DNA of 64,000 nt, from positions 806,001-870,000 of the forward strand of contig PCDI01000001.1 in assembly GCA_002778195.1 (NCBI GenBank), read 5' to 3'. The notes below the pieces were generated by a model, which saw nothing but the letters and a program-made list of their open reading frames with translations, did not search any database and was not told the origin of the DNA. The position numbers and the translations under genes were made by a program. Positions within the stretch are counted from its first letter, which is position 1. Each line of letters starts with the position of its first letter. The DNA is from Raffaelea ambrosiae (lineage: Eukaryota > Ascomycota > Sordariomycetes > Ophiostomatales > Ophiostomataceae). Shown piece after piece: positions 25,701 to 39,591 of the stretch.

Positions 25701-28700
25701 GAAATCTTGCAGCAAACACGAGACAAGGGATGGAATGCCGACAGATACCCTTGTCCAAACACCAATGCCATATTAGACAGCTGGGCCTGATTCCACTGAA
25801 TTCTCGCATGGGGTTTTTTTTTTTCATTTCTTCAACCGATTGATGAAGGAGCAGTTCTTGTGCCAATGTGTTAGGACCGTTGACCAGCCCAGTGTCAGAG
25901 AAAAGGATTGTGCCATGGCAGTATACTGTCGTTCTCAGAGCTGTCCAGGCGCTAAAATGGACACTAATACCTCGCGAATGCGGGACCAGGCAGATGTCGC
26001 TCGCCGTCTCTATGTCTGTTGTTTTCCGTGCCTGTGGCAGGTCTTGGCTTTGCAGGCCCCCCCACGCTTTCCTCTTCTTTTCGCAGCTAAGCAGGGGTTG
26101 TTGTGGTGGCATCAGGCACACATACTCTGCCCTGTGAGACGGCCTGGAAAAGTGCCTGTCCATCCGGGAGTTGATGCTGAACAAAGAATGGATCGTCGAC
26201 CGTCGTGAGGAAAACGGGTGGCGATTGCTCATTCACTCTCGAGCGGGCCGAACGATAGAAAAAAATATACGTGTAATAATCGGATCTTACCCTGGAGCTA
26301 CTCCGCACGATAAGCCTTGATGGCAATGTAGACAGCAACAGGGCAATTGGCATGCTGACTTTACGGCACGGCAAGAGCTTCACCGAAAGCATCCACTGAC
26401 TAGACGCCGAAAGTGGCAATTAGCTGCGAAAAATAAATAAATATATAAATCCAATCGCTGCTTTCGTTTCAAGGAGGCGACAACTCCCTTCCCCCCCCCG
26501 CACGCCGTTTGGCTTCTTTTTTTGCGTATCGTATTTTCTGTCATCTCCTCATCTGCTAGTTGTGTCTATTCTCATCCTTTGTCTCGCTGCGGTTGCTTTC
26601 TCATCACGACGTCACTGGTGGCGCCTGAGCTGCCGTTTCTTTCATTGTGGACTGTTGATGCGCGCCGTCGCGGAAGCCACGGCAGATAACCCAACCCGCC
26701 CTTTCTTGCGACTTTTTAGCGGCTCCAACCCCCAAATAATGACGACAAAGCGACAAAACATACGCGGCACCGCCGGACAGCACCTCAGAACCCACGGCGA
26801 GGTTCCCTCCCTGCCAGAGACAAGACAAGATGAGACGACAAAAGTTCCTTTACGATCCTCGTTGCTGAGCAAGCCGGCGCTAGAGAAACGTAGCTTCCTT
26901 CGATGCTAGAACGGGCCCTTTCCTGTTCCAGCCACCGTTTTCAGCCTTCAAGGCCGCCTGGTTGGTTTGCGGCCGGTGTTTGTAATAGTTGGGGGGGGGG
27001 GGGTGTGACTCGATGCTCTGACTGGGCGTTCGTAAGCGCGATTTTCCCAACCCGTGTCATCTGCACCTCGTGAAATTTCGCTCTCAAGGCAGGAGCGACT
27101 GGGACCAGCTCCTGTCATAATCCCAGCTGGACCGGATTAGGAACTTGGGGGAATGAACGAGCGGCTGGCGCAGGGAAGGAGCCTTCTGTGAGATTCGGCG
27201 CCCCTAACTACGATAGTACCGTAGAACGGGAATTTGGGAATTTTGTCTGTCCAGGTGATCCACAGATAGGGTGTGGCTGTACACTGCGCATTTTCTGGTC
27301 TGATGCAATCTGGGGTGATTTTTGTCTCTGTCCTGTCTTTTCAGCAGGTCGGCTGAGCCAATCTCCCCCCCCTGGAGACACGGGGCGCCCGGCTTGTCCT
27401 TTGGGGCTTCTTGCACATTCGGGATTGCCCCAGATTACCTAGAAAACAGGCCTTGTGGGCGGGAACAGGCCACAACAGCACTGGAATCCCTAGTCGAACG
27501 GCGAATGGGGTGAGCAGAAGCGCGTTTCATCCTGGGCAGGCGCAATTGGTCCACCCAATGGCCGAGTCGCTCCTGCCCTCCTGTGCCTTTTTGTAATTGC
27601 AACTCGGCTTTCCTGCTTTTGGCTTTCCAAAACGTCATGGAACGAAAATTCTGGGTCTTTCAAACTCGGCTCGCTCAGACTGCACAGCATCTAACGACGG
27701 GCTTGTACGCATTGCCTAGACACGATTCGACGCACATTCGTCTCCAAACTGGCGGTGTGTGTATTTTTATTTCCTTCCAGCGAGCCAATCGATGTCCTCC
27801 TGCAGTTTGTGGCCGCCGCACTCCCCAGATTGACCAAGATAGAAGGTTAATCGACGCCTGGAACGCAGCCGCCGGCCAGTAGGATTGCTGTGGCGTGGGG
27901 GCCTTATCAGTTGCTCCAGTTGCCCGCCTGTGATCGGTGTTGGCCGCCGGAGGTCTTGTTCGCAGATGCTATTTGCTAGCGGCTAGGCGGACTGTTTTCA
28001 ACCGCCCATCATGCCAAGTGCGGGTTTCTGTGTGCTTCAATGTCCAATTCGGGTAAGTTTAATGAAACCCATAAGAGCCTGCCGAGCGACTACTGAGTGC
28101 TCGCTCTTCATGCAGGCTATGAGACTCTATGTCACAAGTAGACCAGTCTACGGTGTACAGGTTACGAACACTACCTAGGACTAGTCAAACGCGCGAGGCT
28201 TTGGGTTGTGTTATTTGTCTCGTGAATATATATCACAAGCAGACGATGGTCGTCTTAAGAGCAGACGATGGTCTCCTTTCATTCGCCCCGAGTCTCCTTC
28301 TGGTCTCTTCTGTGCTTTCTGTCAAGTTCTCTCCTTTTCAGCCTGCTTCCTACGGCTGACAAGTCGCCTGTTGGTAGTTGCATCGCGCCAGCCCCAACTC
28401 CTTCATTGGATAGAAGTGTCGTGCGGTCACGCACAGTTGGTCCAAGCAAAACGCACAGGCACCCAACACATCCTCCAACAGGACGTTGAGCTGGGGTGAC
28501 AGCGCCAACTCTAGCCAACCACCCTACATGACCATCCAGCCCGCCTTTTAGATCACTGGCAACCCCCCTGTTACCCCTTACTACTAATGCTCGTCGCTCT
28601 TTTCCCCTCACCGCTCACCGTTCTTCTGGGGTAGAGGCGTTCCTTGGGTTCGTGCTTCTGGGCGAGCCCGCTTGGACATTTGGTCAAGTGACTACCCGAT

Positions 28701-29900
28701 TTTGTCGGCATTCTGATCTTGTCGAGTCTCGTCGAAGAAAAGGAGGCAGAATGAAATGAGCAGAGAAAGAGAGTGATTCTTTCCCCGCCTCTCACGACCT
28801 GCCAAAACATTGGCGTGACGGACACCCCGGATCCTTCTCCGCCGGCGCCCACCGGCTTGCAACGCGTCGACACCACGTTGTTCGGTTATTCTAGGCCTGG
28901 CCCCATACGGCTTGCCGGACACAGCGAATCCTCCATTGTGACTTGAAACTCAACATGGCAGGCCCATGCAGATGAACGTCCACGTTGGTGTCTACTTCTC
29001 ACAACTTCGGAGAGCAGATGCCTAGGTATTGCATAGGTTTAGTGACCAGGACGGCCGGTGGGCTTTTTTCTGGTGTGGGGAATCTGGGGCGGCCAAGGAC
29101 CATGCGACAAGAAAGCGAAGAGCTTTTGAGGGGGGTCGGGGGGGAAGACGGACGAGCTACTCTCTTCCTTCCTCCTCTCACAAGTACGAGTGTGCGTGCT
29201 GGAAGAGCACGTATCACGAAGTGCACTCGTCATAGAGAGACCAGGCGAGGTCGCCCATTGGACAGCAGCGAGATACGACCTTTTTTCATCTTTTCCCAGA
29301 ACACCCCCCTTCCCCTGGTGATAGCCCAGACTACTGCGGGTAGAAAATTTTTCTCCTCGCCTGTTTCCCCCACCCGAAGGTTGTCTGTCTGGGGCCGCGG
29401 AGTAAGGCAGTAACTGACTAACAACAAGTTTTCGCCTGTCACTATTGACCACGCGCGCGCATGTGTGTGTGCCTGGAAGCTGCCGACTTCCGACACAAAC
29501 AGGCCAGCCCCGAGCTGGGGTTCACAATCTAGGACGCGTCGGATACGGTGTTTTACTATCCCTTTACGTCTCAACCGCCGAGCTTCTCGAGAATGGGGTA
29601 GGCTGGAATGCAAAAGAAGGAGGGGCTTCAGACAATTGCCGTGTATTTGCCAGTGTCGCTCACAGCTACCTGCATGTCGATTGTTCATCAAGCTTGAGTT
29701 CCGAATGGGAGCTGCCGGGTGGTTGTGGCGACTTTTTCAACATTCCCGCGAAGAATATTCCTTCCCGCTGTGCGGAAAAGAGCCTCAGTTGCAACGTTCC
29801 ATATAAGCGTTTGAGATAGACATTTGCGTCGGTTGGACCAAAGTAGATGATTCAAGAACACCACGGAAGAGGAACCACTGCCCGTTTCCAACAACAAAAT
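22701..29900. other. Gene-poor region, part 2
   Basis: This continues the same kind of sequence. Notable items are a purine-rich stretch (22743-22790), G runs at 23585-23595, 24176-24186 and 26991-27003, and a 14-bp direct repeat at 28238/28260. A tRNA B-box-like string at 22865-22875 lacks the rest of a tRNA. No supportable gene. Confidence 0.5.
28238..28273. repeat. 14-bp direct repeat
   Basis: The word agcagacgatggtc occurs at 28238-28251 and again at 28260-28273, 22 bp apart, in otherwise unique sequence. It may be a replication-slippage or excision scar, or a pair of binding sites. Confidence 0.6.
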
Positions 29901-32900
29901 GGGTTTAAACGTCCTGAGTCCAACGTGGTCGAAGTTGGGACATCTGTCCGCCGGGCAACAAACTGTTCCCGTCTGGGTCGCCACGAAAGAAAGTGTACGG
30001 GTAGGCCAGAACGGTTTTGTCATGTTCCTCCCGTTTTGTGTGGTTTGCCGCCCGTCCTGGATTTAGACTGTGCATTTTGTTCAGAGTTGTGCCGTTCTGT
30101 GTCTTTACGCCCACGGTGGTTTTAATGGAAACGAATGTCCACTCGTACGCTTACTATGTAGATCCTCTCTTGTTCAGCTCAGATGGGACCCGTTTTCTCG
30201 TCTGTCGCTCAGTATCCACCCTCTCCTTTCTGTTGCTCTAGGTTCTGGCAGATCAAGTATCGTCGTCACATCAGCCGGGTCTCCGTTCCAGCCGCCTGCC
30301 TCCACTATTATGACACGCTTTTCACGAGAACTAGTTTTCTTTCTTTTTCTTTTTCTTTTTTTTTGTGTGTCTCTGACACGCTTTCGAGACTATTTGTTAA
30401 TCTTATCCCTTTTCCTCCCCGTTTTGACGTTAAGTAAGCCTAGGACGATCAATCAGGGGTAAAGACTGTCGCCGCAGAAGCCGGTTCGACGAAGCGGATA
30501 CCCTTTTTTTAAACCCTTTTTTTCACGTCTTCCTCGTTAGTTTCCGGCCAAATGGGACCTGGAGAACGTTGGTCTATTGGAAGTGTTAAACTGCTGGATG
30601 AACTTGACTAGAGGCCCTCTCAAAACGACCGTCTCGTTTCTCGGCCCCATATGGCTTTCGCCTTGCCCCTCGACCAGACGATAAAAAAGGAGGTCTTGAT
30701 AATGTGGCAGCCGGTTTGTTTCTTGGAAGTTGGTTTCCCTTTTCTGCTTCGCCATTGGCGTATATTCGGTTCTGATCTGCCAATCGACGGGAGGAAGAGC
30801 TTGGCCGTTTTCTTGCTGGCAAAGACGCGTCGGGCCAGGCATATCAATATCGAAACTGGACAAGAAACAGGAGAGGGGTCGCCAACTGAAGTGTTGCATC
30901 TCCGGTGGTTAGCACCCGGTGGGTTTTTACAGCCACCAACCGTTGTTCTACGTCTGTATCTCTCTTTGCCTCTTCACCCTGTAGATCTACTTTGTGCTAC
31001 TTTGTAGCAGTCCAAGAGATGTGCCTCCCATGTCTCCCTGATTGTTGGCTCTGAGTCGATGCTGTGTATGGGCCAGGCTTTGCGGAAGACATGAAAGCAA
31101 GCCATCCGTTTAACATCCTTGCATGCTCAAACCTGCAGGCTGTATGGAGACCCCACCGGGGGAGGGTGTAGTTAATGGAATGGTTGGTTAGCAAGAAGTG
31201 CTGAGCTCTGACCCTCTTTTTTTTCCCTTTTCCCCAGCCTGTTTTCTCTCTACCTCGTATGCATGAGCTTTCCTTTGTCCAGACTCCCTTACTTTTTTTT
31301 CCTCGCCAATACTCGTACTATGTGCTGCCGCATGGGGGGTGGTATTTTCATATCCCAACGGGCAAGGCAGAGAGTAGGGATGGTAGTAGTGGAATTGCAA
31401 GATAACTACACCGCAACTGGTGGTTGGTTGTTGGCCAAAAATGAACCCCGCTCGCATAGCCTTCATGAATTTTCGATATGTTCGCTGGAATTTTCCTGGC
31501 CTAGACCCGCCGTTGTCGAGGCGAATGGTGCGACTGGCCAAGGGAGCAGGTATTATGAAAATACTAGGCAAGAAATTGGGTTGTCAATAAACCAAGAGCC
31601 CCGTACTATTGGGCATTATGGCTGCAGCTAAAAACAGGTGTCCGTCTCTGCGAACGATAAAAGATACGAGCGCGGAAAAAAAATTTAGATGATGGGACGG
31701 TTAATGCATGTGAAAAAACAAACAAACAGTGTGAGAATAATGTGAACATAGGAGACCGTGGACTGATTTTCCGTTTGTCATATTACATGGACAGGATTCA
31801 ATTAATTGCTGCATAATTTGTGCGACGAAATGCTCGCTTCATTTTGGGCGGCAGGGACGTGTAGCGATACTTTGAGATAGAGAGGTGCGCCCCTCCTCCG
31901 ATACAGGAGAGACAAAGGAGAGCTCCTGCCTCAAGCGGTCGCATCCCTTCCTTCCCCAGAACCAGAAAGAAGGGTGGGTGTGCACCTTCGTGCCTTCCAT
32001 CGGGAGAGTTGTTCTGGGTTTCTGGAATGGAAAGCTAAGAAGAATAAAAATAAAAATAAAAAACCCACCCAGCCGAATTGCCTGCCGTGGAACCAAAGCA
32101 CACATTCCTTTCCACACCGTCAATCCCCACGACGAAACCGACCCCTCTTTCCTTGTGATTGACTGCCTCTGTCCGCCTCGCATTTTCGCATTTTCGCTCT
32201 TTATCTTACCAGTATGCATGTCGACCATGCATCTAGGTCGCTGGTTTTTCACACACACTCCCTCCTTTACACGGTACTCCTGGCTGGGCCATTGACCGGC
32301 GTCCCATCCGGCCCTCACGCAAAACTCGTTTCTGCTGGTTCTCCTGGCCCACCCATCCACACCATCCTCCTGCCTTTGCCCTGCTAAAACCGAATCAATG
32401 GCTGTCCACCATCCACAACATGCCTGTAAGCCCCTCGCTGTCTCTTACGTATATGCAAGCTCTCTATGACTATTCAGTCCTAAAGCTCGCCTCTGCAAAG
32501 CTTGCCTCTGCACATGCACGAGTCGTGACTAGTGTCCACTCTGCTTCCAAGGAAGTTGGCATCCCGTTTTCAACCCACCATTTTTTGGGCATCTCTCTCG
32601 CCATCTGATTTCTATATTGTAACACTATGGAAAGCTGCCTAGGAGGGTGTTCTAGTTTGGTCCTTTTCTTTTGCTATTTCGGTGCTGCTGCAGATTTGTC
32701 AGCGTATTTTTCTCTCTGTGTGTGTGTGCGTGTGTGTGTGTGTGCATACGGCTCATTGGCTTGACTCGCCTCTCTCGCCTCTCTCGCCTCTCTGCTCACC
32801 GACAATCACGCAAGAACCTTCTTCCAAGGCCTCCCAAGAGTTCCCCAAGAATTTCCAAGACTGTGGAGATGACACAACATAGCCATTTGCCTCTGCCAAG

Positions 32901-35900
32901 GATAGAGAGACCGTTAACATACCACAATGACGTCTGGGCGTAGACTATATAGGTTTACTGAGTGCAGTGCGGCTCATCTACTATATTGCTGTTTGTGCGT
33001 GCTGCCGCAACGGGGCAGATTGCAAGATGACTTTGAAAAAAAAACAGTTAGTGACAGGACAATACCTGCCACTGTCGATGCAGCCGGTGATATATTATAA
33101 AATCATATAATTGCAGCTCCGGTACCATCAATTGAAATGGATGAAGCGCTGGTTTCCGGGCAAGCCGGACGTCTCCCGTTTATCAGTCGGGCATGATCCG
33201 CAACCAAGCACACTGAATATCGTAGAAGAGTGCTGTGATTTCAGCCGAAGCTCAAAGCTATCACAAAAGCCACAGGAGAAATGGGAGCATTGCACCGTGA
33301 CTGTTCCAATATATGACAGACACTTTACTTGCTAACATGATGATCTCCCGTAGAGCTGTAGCCAAACCTGTTTCCACAACCGGAGTGGCGACTTACTTAT
33401 GTGTACTCGTACACCATCTCAGGTACGTTTGTTTCTACGTTTCGAGACGTTAGCAGATTCAGCAACTTGCCACACTTTCCACGCGTTTATACACCATCAG
33501 AGCAGTTAAGGCGACAGCGCAACACATAGGAGCATGAACAAATGGAAACAAGGAAAACTAGAAACGGCAAATGCCGCATCACCAAACTCCCAAGTACTAC
33601 GAACATTCGAGATGACCCTTACCCGAACGGATCACCGTTTCGGACCTAGCCATCTACCCGTCTCTATAAGGAAGGATCATACTTTCATCTCCGACCCGCC
33701 GAACATCATGATCTTTTCAAGTCTTAATGGCGACGACAACGGAGGACATTTCACTAACATCATAGACAGTTCTGTGCTATTTGGTAAATCAAGATGGTTC
33801 GCGAGATACCCGCGGCGGAGACAAGAGAGACACCCCCGTACGGTTATCCGTAGAGCTGCCGAGAGCGGAGCCGAGACCGATAGATTCGCGTAGACATTTA
33901 CCCAAGAGGCAGGAGGGAAAGAATGCCAAATGCGGGAGACTTGCATGACACCGGCTAGGAGAGGAGATGTCTTGCATTTCTTGACCCCACTGTCAATGTT
34001 CTTTGTTGACATCGTATCCATTTATTTCGTCATTTATATTGACCTATGCCTCCATGGCCATGGGGCATCGTGAACTTCAAGACTGAGGAGAATTGCTACA
34101 GAAGAGAGTAAAAACAGACACGGCAAGAGATAGAGAGAACAAAAATATTGAAGCACGTTTTTTTGTATTTTATTTTCCCATCCGGTGATGACAACTAGTG
34201 CTGTGGCATGTGCATACATGGTTGGGGCTGAAGGCTTCCTTCGGCTACAGGGCAAACGGCGCCTTGGCTCCCAAGAATGATAGCTGCTGCTAGTTCCCCC
34301 GGATATCATTTTTCTGGCAGCCCATGATATCACCGGGCGTAGAGAATGTCTGGAAACGGATTTAGAAACACAAAAGAATAAGGGGAGGGAGACCGGGGCG
34401 AGGGGGGGGGGGACCGAGGACCTCCGACTCGGGACGTGGAGCGTTGATCGTGCAACGGCCCGTCTTACGACACACACTCTCCCGAGAAAGTGAGATAGCA
34501 ACGAAAAAAGCAGACCATCCATATGATATGATGCGGTACTTGCTCTTTTTGCTGCCAAGGACCATTGGAAGGGGTCTTTTTTACCCGTTCGGGGAAGAGA
34601 CGCACAATGTACGTAAGTGATTAGTTCGAGCTCTGTTTATGGTGTGCATGGCATCAACTGGACCTCAGGCCCAGAAATGGGGCTGGCAAAAGTGCTTGGG
34701 TTGACAGCGGAAAGTCAGATGGAGCCACAGAAGAATCCAAAAAAAAAAGTTCATGATCCCTCAGATCCGGTGCCAAGAGGTAGACGAACATTTTCCCGCC
34801 CGAACATGCTATTGCGTTTGACCAGAAAACAAAAAATGAATGAATAAATAAAACAGGAGGATGCAGAAACTGTTACTTTGTCAGTTGCAGTGCCATTTTT
34901 GGTGCAAGCAGGACTTGTCCATTGGCTGTCGAACCGTGTCTATTCTGGATTCTGTATGCAAAGCTCCGAAAAGGGCAAATGAAACGAACAAACGGGCGAT
35001 ACGCACAGCTGATTGTCCCCTGCTATCTCACTAATACCACTAAGTGTCTCGCAATGTTTGCATGGGCATGTGTGCATTGTTACCCTGGTGATTGTTGTAG
35101 TGAAAAATGAAAAGAAAAAAAAAAAAATATGACAAGGCGTAGTTTTGTAGTTGCAGCCGTTTGTCGCCTACATGGCACAGCCGAGATACCGATTTGCGAA
35201 CGGAACTCTGCTCGGAACAAAGCGTTGAAAGGGTGCCTTTCTTGGATGTCCCTCGGGACTTTGTTCATGATCTCCACTGCGGGACAAAATGGGCTGATGG
35301 GAGGAAACGAGGGGACTCTAGGCTCTTTGTGAAAAGGAGGAAGATACGGATCGATGATGGATGTGTATTTCTTGTCCCTTGCCCGGTTTTCTGGTTTTTT
35401 TTTTTTGGGGCAGCGATAATCTCGGCTGGCAAAGAGTTATTACCTAGTTTCGAGTATCTATTGTATCAGTGCTTTATTTTCTTTGGGTCAGATCCTGCAG
35501 GCAGAGGCCAAGCGGCCCTCTCAGGCATGGGCCGGGCAAACTGATTTTGACTGCCCAAAAAGAAAGTTCATGATGCTAAGAAGCCAGCAGAGAGGCTGAG
35601 GGATACATACTAGACTCCATTCTCCGCTCTGGCAGAGACCCTACGAACCTTGCCAAGAGGGGCCCTGTGACAATGCGTTTCCGTCCTCGAAAAAAAATAG
35701 GCCAAGCGCCTTGTGAAATCCTTGGACATGGGCCTCCTTTTCTTGGGTTGTGTTTTGAACTTTCCCACCCCCCTTCTTTTGCTGCGCGTCGTGCATTATT
35801 TGATGCATCCTGCATATCACCTACGAGTACTGGTACAGCCTTGGAAAAGATCGGAAGAGGAAAACATCACCCGGGGCTGCCTGGGCAGATTGGTCCCGGA

Positions 35901-36814
35901 GGGATGTTTTGGCTTTATCATGTTTGCCTGTTGTTGCCATCCGTAGAGGAGGAAACCCCCCCCCCCACTCTCCAATAGTTAGAGAGAAAGGATGGGTAAG
36001 CAGTTCGATTCCTGGACTTTTGCTGTTTTCCGCCGTGCCTTTTCGCGGCTTTGCGTGGTAGTAGCTACCGGATTTCTCGGGGCTCTGCCTTGGTTGCGAA
36101 GGTCTGTTTCACTTGCCTGTTCACGTTAGACTGGCTGCGTGGACGTTGCCAGCCGGGCACTACACGTGGGCCTGAATGGACACTGCTGGACGCCCGGGGC
36201 ACCGACAGACAGCAGTGGTAAGAACCGACGGTCGATTCAGGATGCCCGGGAATTTCAGGAGCTCACCAAGCCCGCTGATCTGCCACGTAGCTGTCGTGAG
36301 AAGGCAGGCAGCTGATGCACCTGCATGGCTAGCCCTGTGAAAGTCCACGTGCTATATGCGAAAGCGGTGGCACAGCCCGGTCCAAGTGGGAAGTGAGGGT
36401 TGATGATTCGCAAGAGATAGGTGAAGTGAGAAGCAGTCAGGGGAAGGGGGGGGGGACAAATAATAGCATCACCATCGACGACGTAAATCATTGCCAATTT
36501 GACAGCAGTTGCCCAACTCCGAGGCTCGCGTTGTTTGGTATAACCAGAGAAAATAAAATAAATTGAAAATAAATCTTCTAAACGACGGGTGATATCCTTT
36601 CCGCCCAAGACCAAAAAAATGTGTAAATGAGAGAAATTGAGATGCTTCATCCTTGCGCCGTGAAACCCCTTTCTTTCCCTTGACACACACGCTCCTTTCC
36701 ATGTTCCTTGTAGAAGTTAGAAAAAAAAAAAGAACGCCAGAAACTGTAAATCACCGTGAGTAGAATACAACATCAACCCCCTCCCAAAAGGTAGTACAAG
36801 AGAGCTCGGATCGC
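29901..36814. other. Gene-poor region, part 3
   Basis: This reaches from the middle of the desert to the 3' end of Atg17. It has a (TG)n microsatellite, a triplicated 9-bp unit, a G11 run at 34402-34412 and a C11 run at 35956-35966. The last few hundred bases should contain the Atg17 3' untranslated region. No supportable gene. Confidence 0.5.
32717..32793. repeat. TG microsatellite and three CGCCTCTCT units
   Basis: A TG repeat with one interruption runs from 32717 to 32744. Only 22 bp later, at 32767-32793, the 9-bp unit CGCCTCTCT is present in three perfect tandem copies. Both are non-coding simple repeats inside the gene-poor region. Confidence 0.9.
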
Positions 36815-38700
36815 TCATCGTCGGCCGAGCACCGTCCTGGTGCTGCTACCACCAGGCCCGGAACTGCCTGCGTCCTCCATCGTGCTGCTGCCACAGGCTC
36901 CGACGGAGGTCTCCGCCTTCTTCCCGCCCGATACGGCAGTCGCCGTCCCTGCCGCCGCCGCTGCGGCGGAGGCGGCTGCCGTGACAGCGCCCGCCTGTCC
37001 TTCGGCTGGGGCCAAAGAACCTGCAGCGAAGAGGTCGTGCCCCCGGGGCGGCCGCGCCATGTCCACCCACAGATCTGTCGGGAGGAACTCGCCGACCTCC
37101 TGGCGGAAGCTCTCGCGCTCGGCGCGGTCGCCCTCGACGAGGCGGTCGACAGCGTCGCGGGCTTTGCGCCAGACGGTCTGGATCTTGGCCTCGACGGTGC
37201 GGCGACGCTCGGCCTCGAGGATGAGCGTCTCGTAGGCGTTGAGGTAGCCCTCGTAAAAGGCACGGAGATCGTCCATGTCGGCCAGCCGGTCGGCCACAAT
37301 GGCCCGCTCGTTCTCCCAGCGCTCAATGAACTCGGTCTCGGCGGCCGCGTAGCTGCGCAGGCGGCCGCCAATGTCGTCCAGGATCCGGAAGGCCGCCGCC
37401 GTGCCGCTGTAGGCTTCCCGGGCGAGCTCGGCCTGGGCGTGCACAATGGCAAACTCGGCCTCGGCCTCGTCTAACTCGGCAGCCATGTCGGCCACCACGT
37501 CGTCGACCTCGGCAGCGTCCTGCAAGACAACCTGCAGCATCTCGGCACGGTCTTGCGCCGACAGCGGCTCCAGGTGGTGGTCCGCCACGCCGCCGCCACT
37601 ACCACCACCACCGTCGGCAGCAGCTTCCTGCTCGGCAATGACGCCCGAAATAGACACGGGGACGCCACTGTCCGGGTCGACCGTGCTGCTCCGGCGGCTT
37701 CCTCCTGCTTCCCGGGACTGAGCGGCCTTCCACTTGGCCAGAGCAGGGCCGCCGTCGGTTGTGCGGACGGCAGTCACGCACAGATCAAAGTGGCGTGTGA
37801 GCGAAGCGAGGTTCTCGGCCATGATGTGTGAGCGCTTCGTCAGGGAGGAAAGGATGTGGGGAACGCCGGGAACAGCCGGGAGTTGGCCGTCTTCAGGGGG
37901 GATGTCGAGGTCGGTAGGCAGAGGCGCCGGGGTCGAGGGAGCCTCGGTCATGGCTTTGTTCAGGGTCCGGAGGTCCGTGTCGAAGCGGAGGAGGTCGCCG
38001 TCGAACGACTGCTGGGCAGCCTGGGAGGGTTGTGAGAAACGTGACAGACAGCAGAGGGCACCAAGAAAAGAGTCCAAAGAGAAAGAACAGAGTAGGATGT
38101 AGGGATGGCTTGGAAACTCTTGTCCTCCAGAGTTAGACTCACCTGCAACTCAGCAATGCTCCCCTTGATGGCATCCCGCAGCGCCTCCACGCCGCTCTCG
38201 TCCACAAAGTCCAGCAATGTCCGCGGCTCCTCGCCCGCAGGCCGAAACACGGCCGCCACCGTCGTCGCCCGCAGAATGTCCATGGTGTGCTGGAGCTGGC
38301 CGTTGGCGGCGTCGAGGGCGTGGATGAGGGCACGGAAGTCGCGCCGGCCGGTGTCGTAGGCGCGGGTCATACCGCGACGCAAACGCAGCAGAATGGCGGT
38401 TTGTGCGCGCATGCCGTCGCGCAGAAAGGCAGTCTGGGCGCTGGCGACGACGGTCTCGGCGTGCAGTTCGCGGGCTTCGGTGGCGAGCTCGTTGGCGCGC
38501 AGGACCTGGCTCATGGTGCCAAGGGCTTTGCGGGCGGCGAGGAGGTGCTCGACGAGAGTCTCCACGGGGACACCGCCTCCGTCATCGTCTGCATCATCCA
38601 AAGAATTGCCGGCGTGGCCCGAGCCCGTGTCCTGCAGCAGCGAGCTGGGCCGGGACCGGGACCGGGAATGTGACGAGGCGGCCGAGCTGGAGGCCGGCAT
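36815..38700 (-). CDS. Autophagy scaffold protein Atg17
   Basis: Exons are 38143-38700 and 36815-38020, with a 122-bp phase-0 intron (GTGAGT...CCCAG); the product is 587 aa. After a Ser-rich start, residues from about 50 read VETLVEHLLAARKALGTMS and LRANELATEARELH, continuing into long amphipathic helices. RPAGEEPRTLLDFVDE and the junction ELQ-AAQQSFDGDLLRF are hallmark Atg17 segments. The second exon is largely helical and acidic and ends in a low-complexity Ala/Gly/Ser tail. Atg17 is the crescent-shaped scaffold that joins Atg29, Atg31, Atg13 and Atg1 at the pre-autophagosomal site and organises starvation-induced autophagy. It is divergently placed to the short-chain dehydrogenase at 39.6 kb. 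Length is typical for filamentous fungi. Confidence 0.9.
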
Positions 38701-38821
38701 TATTGCGGTAGGAAGGAAAGTATCGGAAAGAAAATTCGACGGTATATAAAATTCGGATATCCTCTGAGGAAGAGAAAGCTTGTGGAAGGTCTTTTGTTCG
38801 GCAGATAATTATTCTGTTGGA

Positions 38822-38836
38822 GGGGGGGGGGGGGGG
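38822..38836. repeat. G15 homopolymer upstream of Atg17
   Basis: Fifteen consecutive G on the plus strand (C on the coding strand) lie about 125 bp before the Atg17 start codon. It is one of the longest homopolymers of the window and prone to length error. Confidence 0.9.
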
Positions 38837-38969
38837 TGCGTGCGGTAATCGCAGAGGAGGACGAGGACGAAGGTTGATCAAATAAGACGAGAAAACAGAG
38901 AGGCGAGCTCACAAGCCCGCAGGCTCTACCGCTGCATGTTTGATGACTTTGGCCGTCAATAAAAGCCAC

Positions 38970-39158
38970 TTGCGTCAGGGCCGTGACGAGTTGTTCGATG
39001 CGGGCGGCTTGATGGACGAAAGCCTGGGTGATGGTGGTGGTGATGGGCAAAAAAGAGTCAGAACTGTAGTTCTGGGCAAGGCAGCTCAGATAATGCAAGG
39101 CGTCAGCGCACTTTAGCGCCTGGGCTCTGGCTGTCGTGATTCGCCGATTGCGGACTCC
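38970..39158 (-). other. Coding-like segment between Atg17 and the SDR gene
   Basis: A minus-strand frame open for 63 codons reads as an amphipathic helical protein (segments ADALHYLSCLAQNYSSD and TQAFVHQAARIEQLVTAL) with the G/C-ending codon usage of real genes. A possible acceptor (CCCAG before the codons for ALKCAD) and a weak donor (GTGGCT) flank it, but no start codon or partner exon is evident. It may be one exon of a small spliced gene, a relic, or chance. The family is not recognised. Confidence 0.25.
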
Positions 39159-39591
39159 TCAGCCTTGTAGGGGCCCACTTCCAACGCCTGTCACTCTGAC
39201 GATCAAAAGCACGCGCATGGACACGTGACCGCGAAGAGCAGCTCCAGGAGACACAAAGCAATGACGATGTCTACAAGCTTTGCTCTGATGATTTGCCAAC
39301 ACCTGCCCAGTTTCAGAGACAATGTGCAGAGCAAATTTCTTGGCTTTTGCCTGATATGCCGGACTTTGGCATCAGAACCGGTGGCCTGTCCGCCCATACC
39401 GCAGCCTGGCACCCGGAGATATGGGCGAGGCCGCGGAGGCATAGAACGGCAGTTGATACAAAAGAACAGGGGAACATGTCTTGCTGGCAGCCAGCATGAA
39501 GCTGTCTGGGATCTGGTTCAAAGCTGCTTGCTTTGCTTTCTCCCTTGGCACACTTCAGCTTGAACGCAAATACAGGCCGCACACCCCAAAG

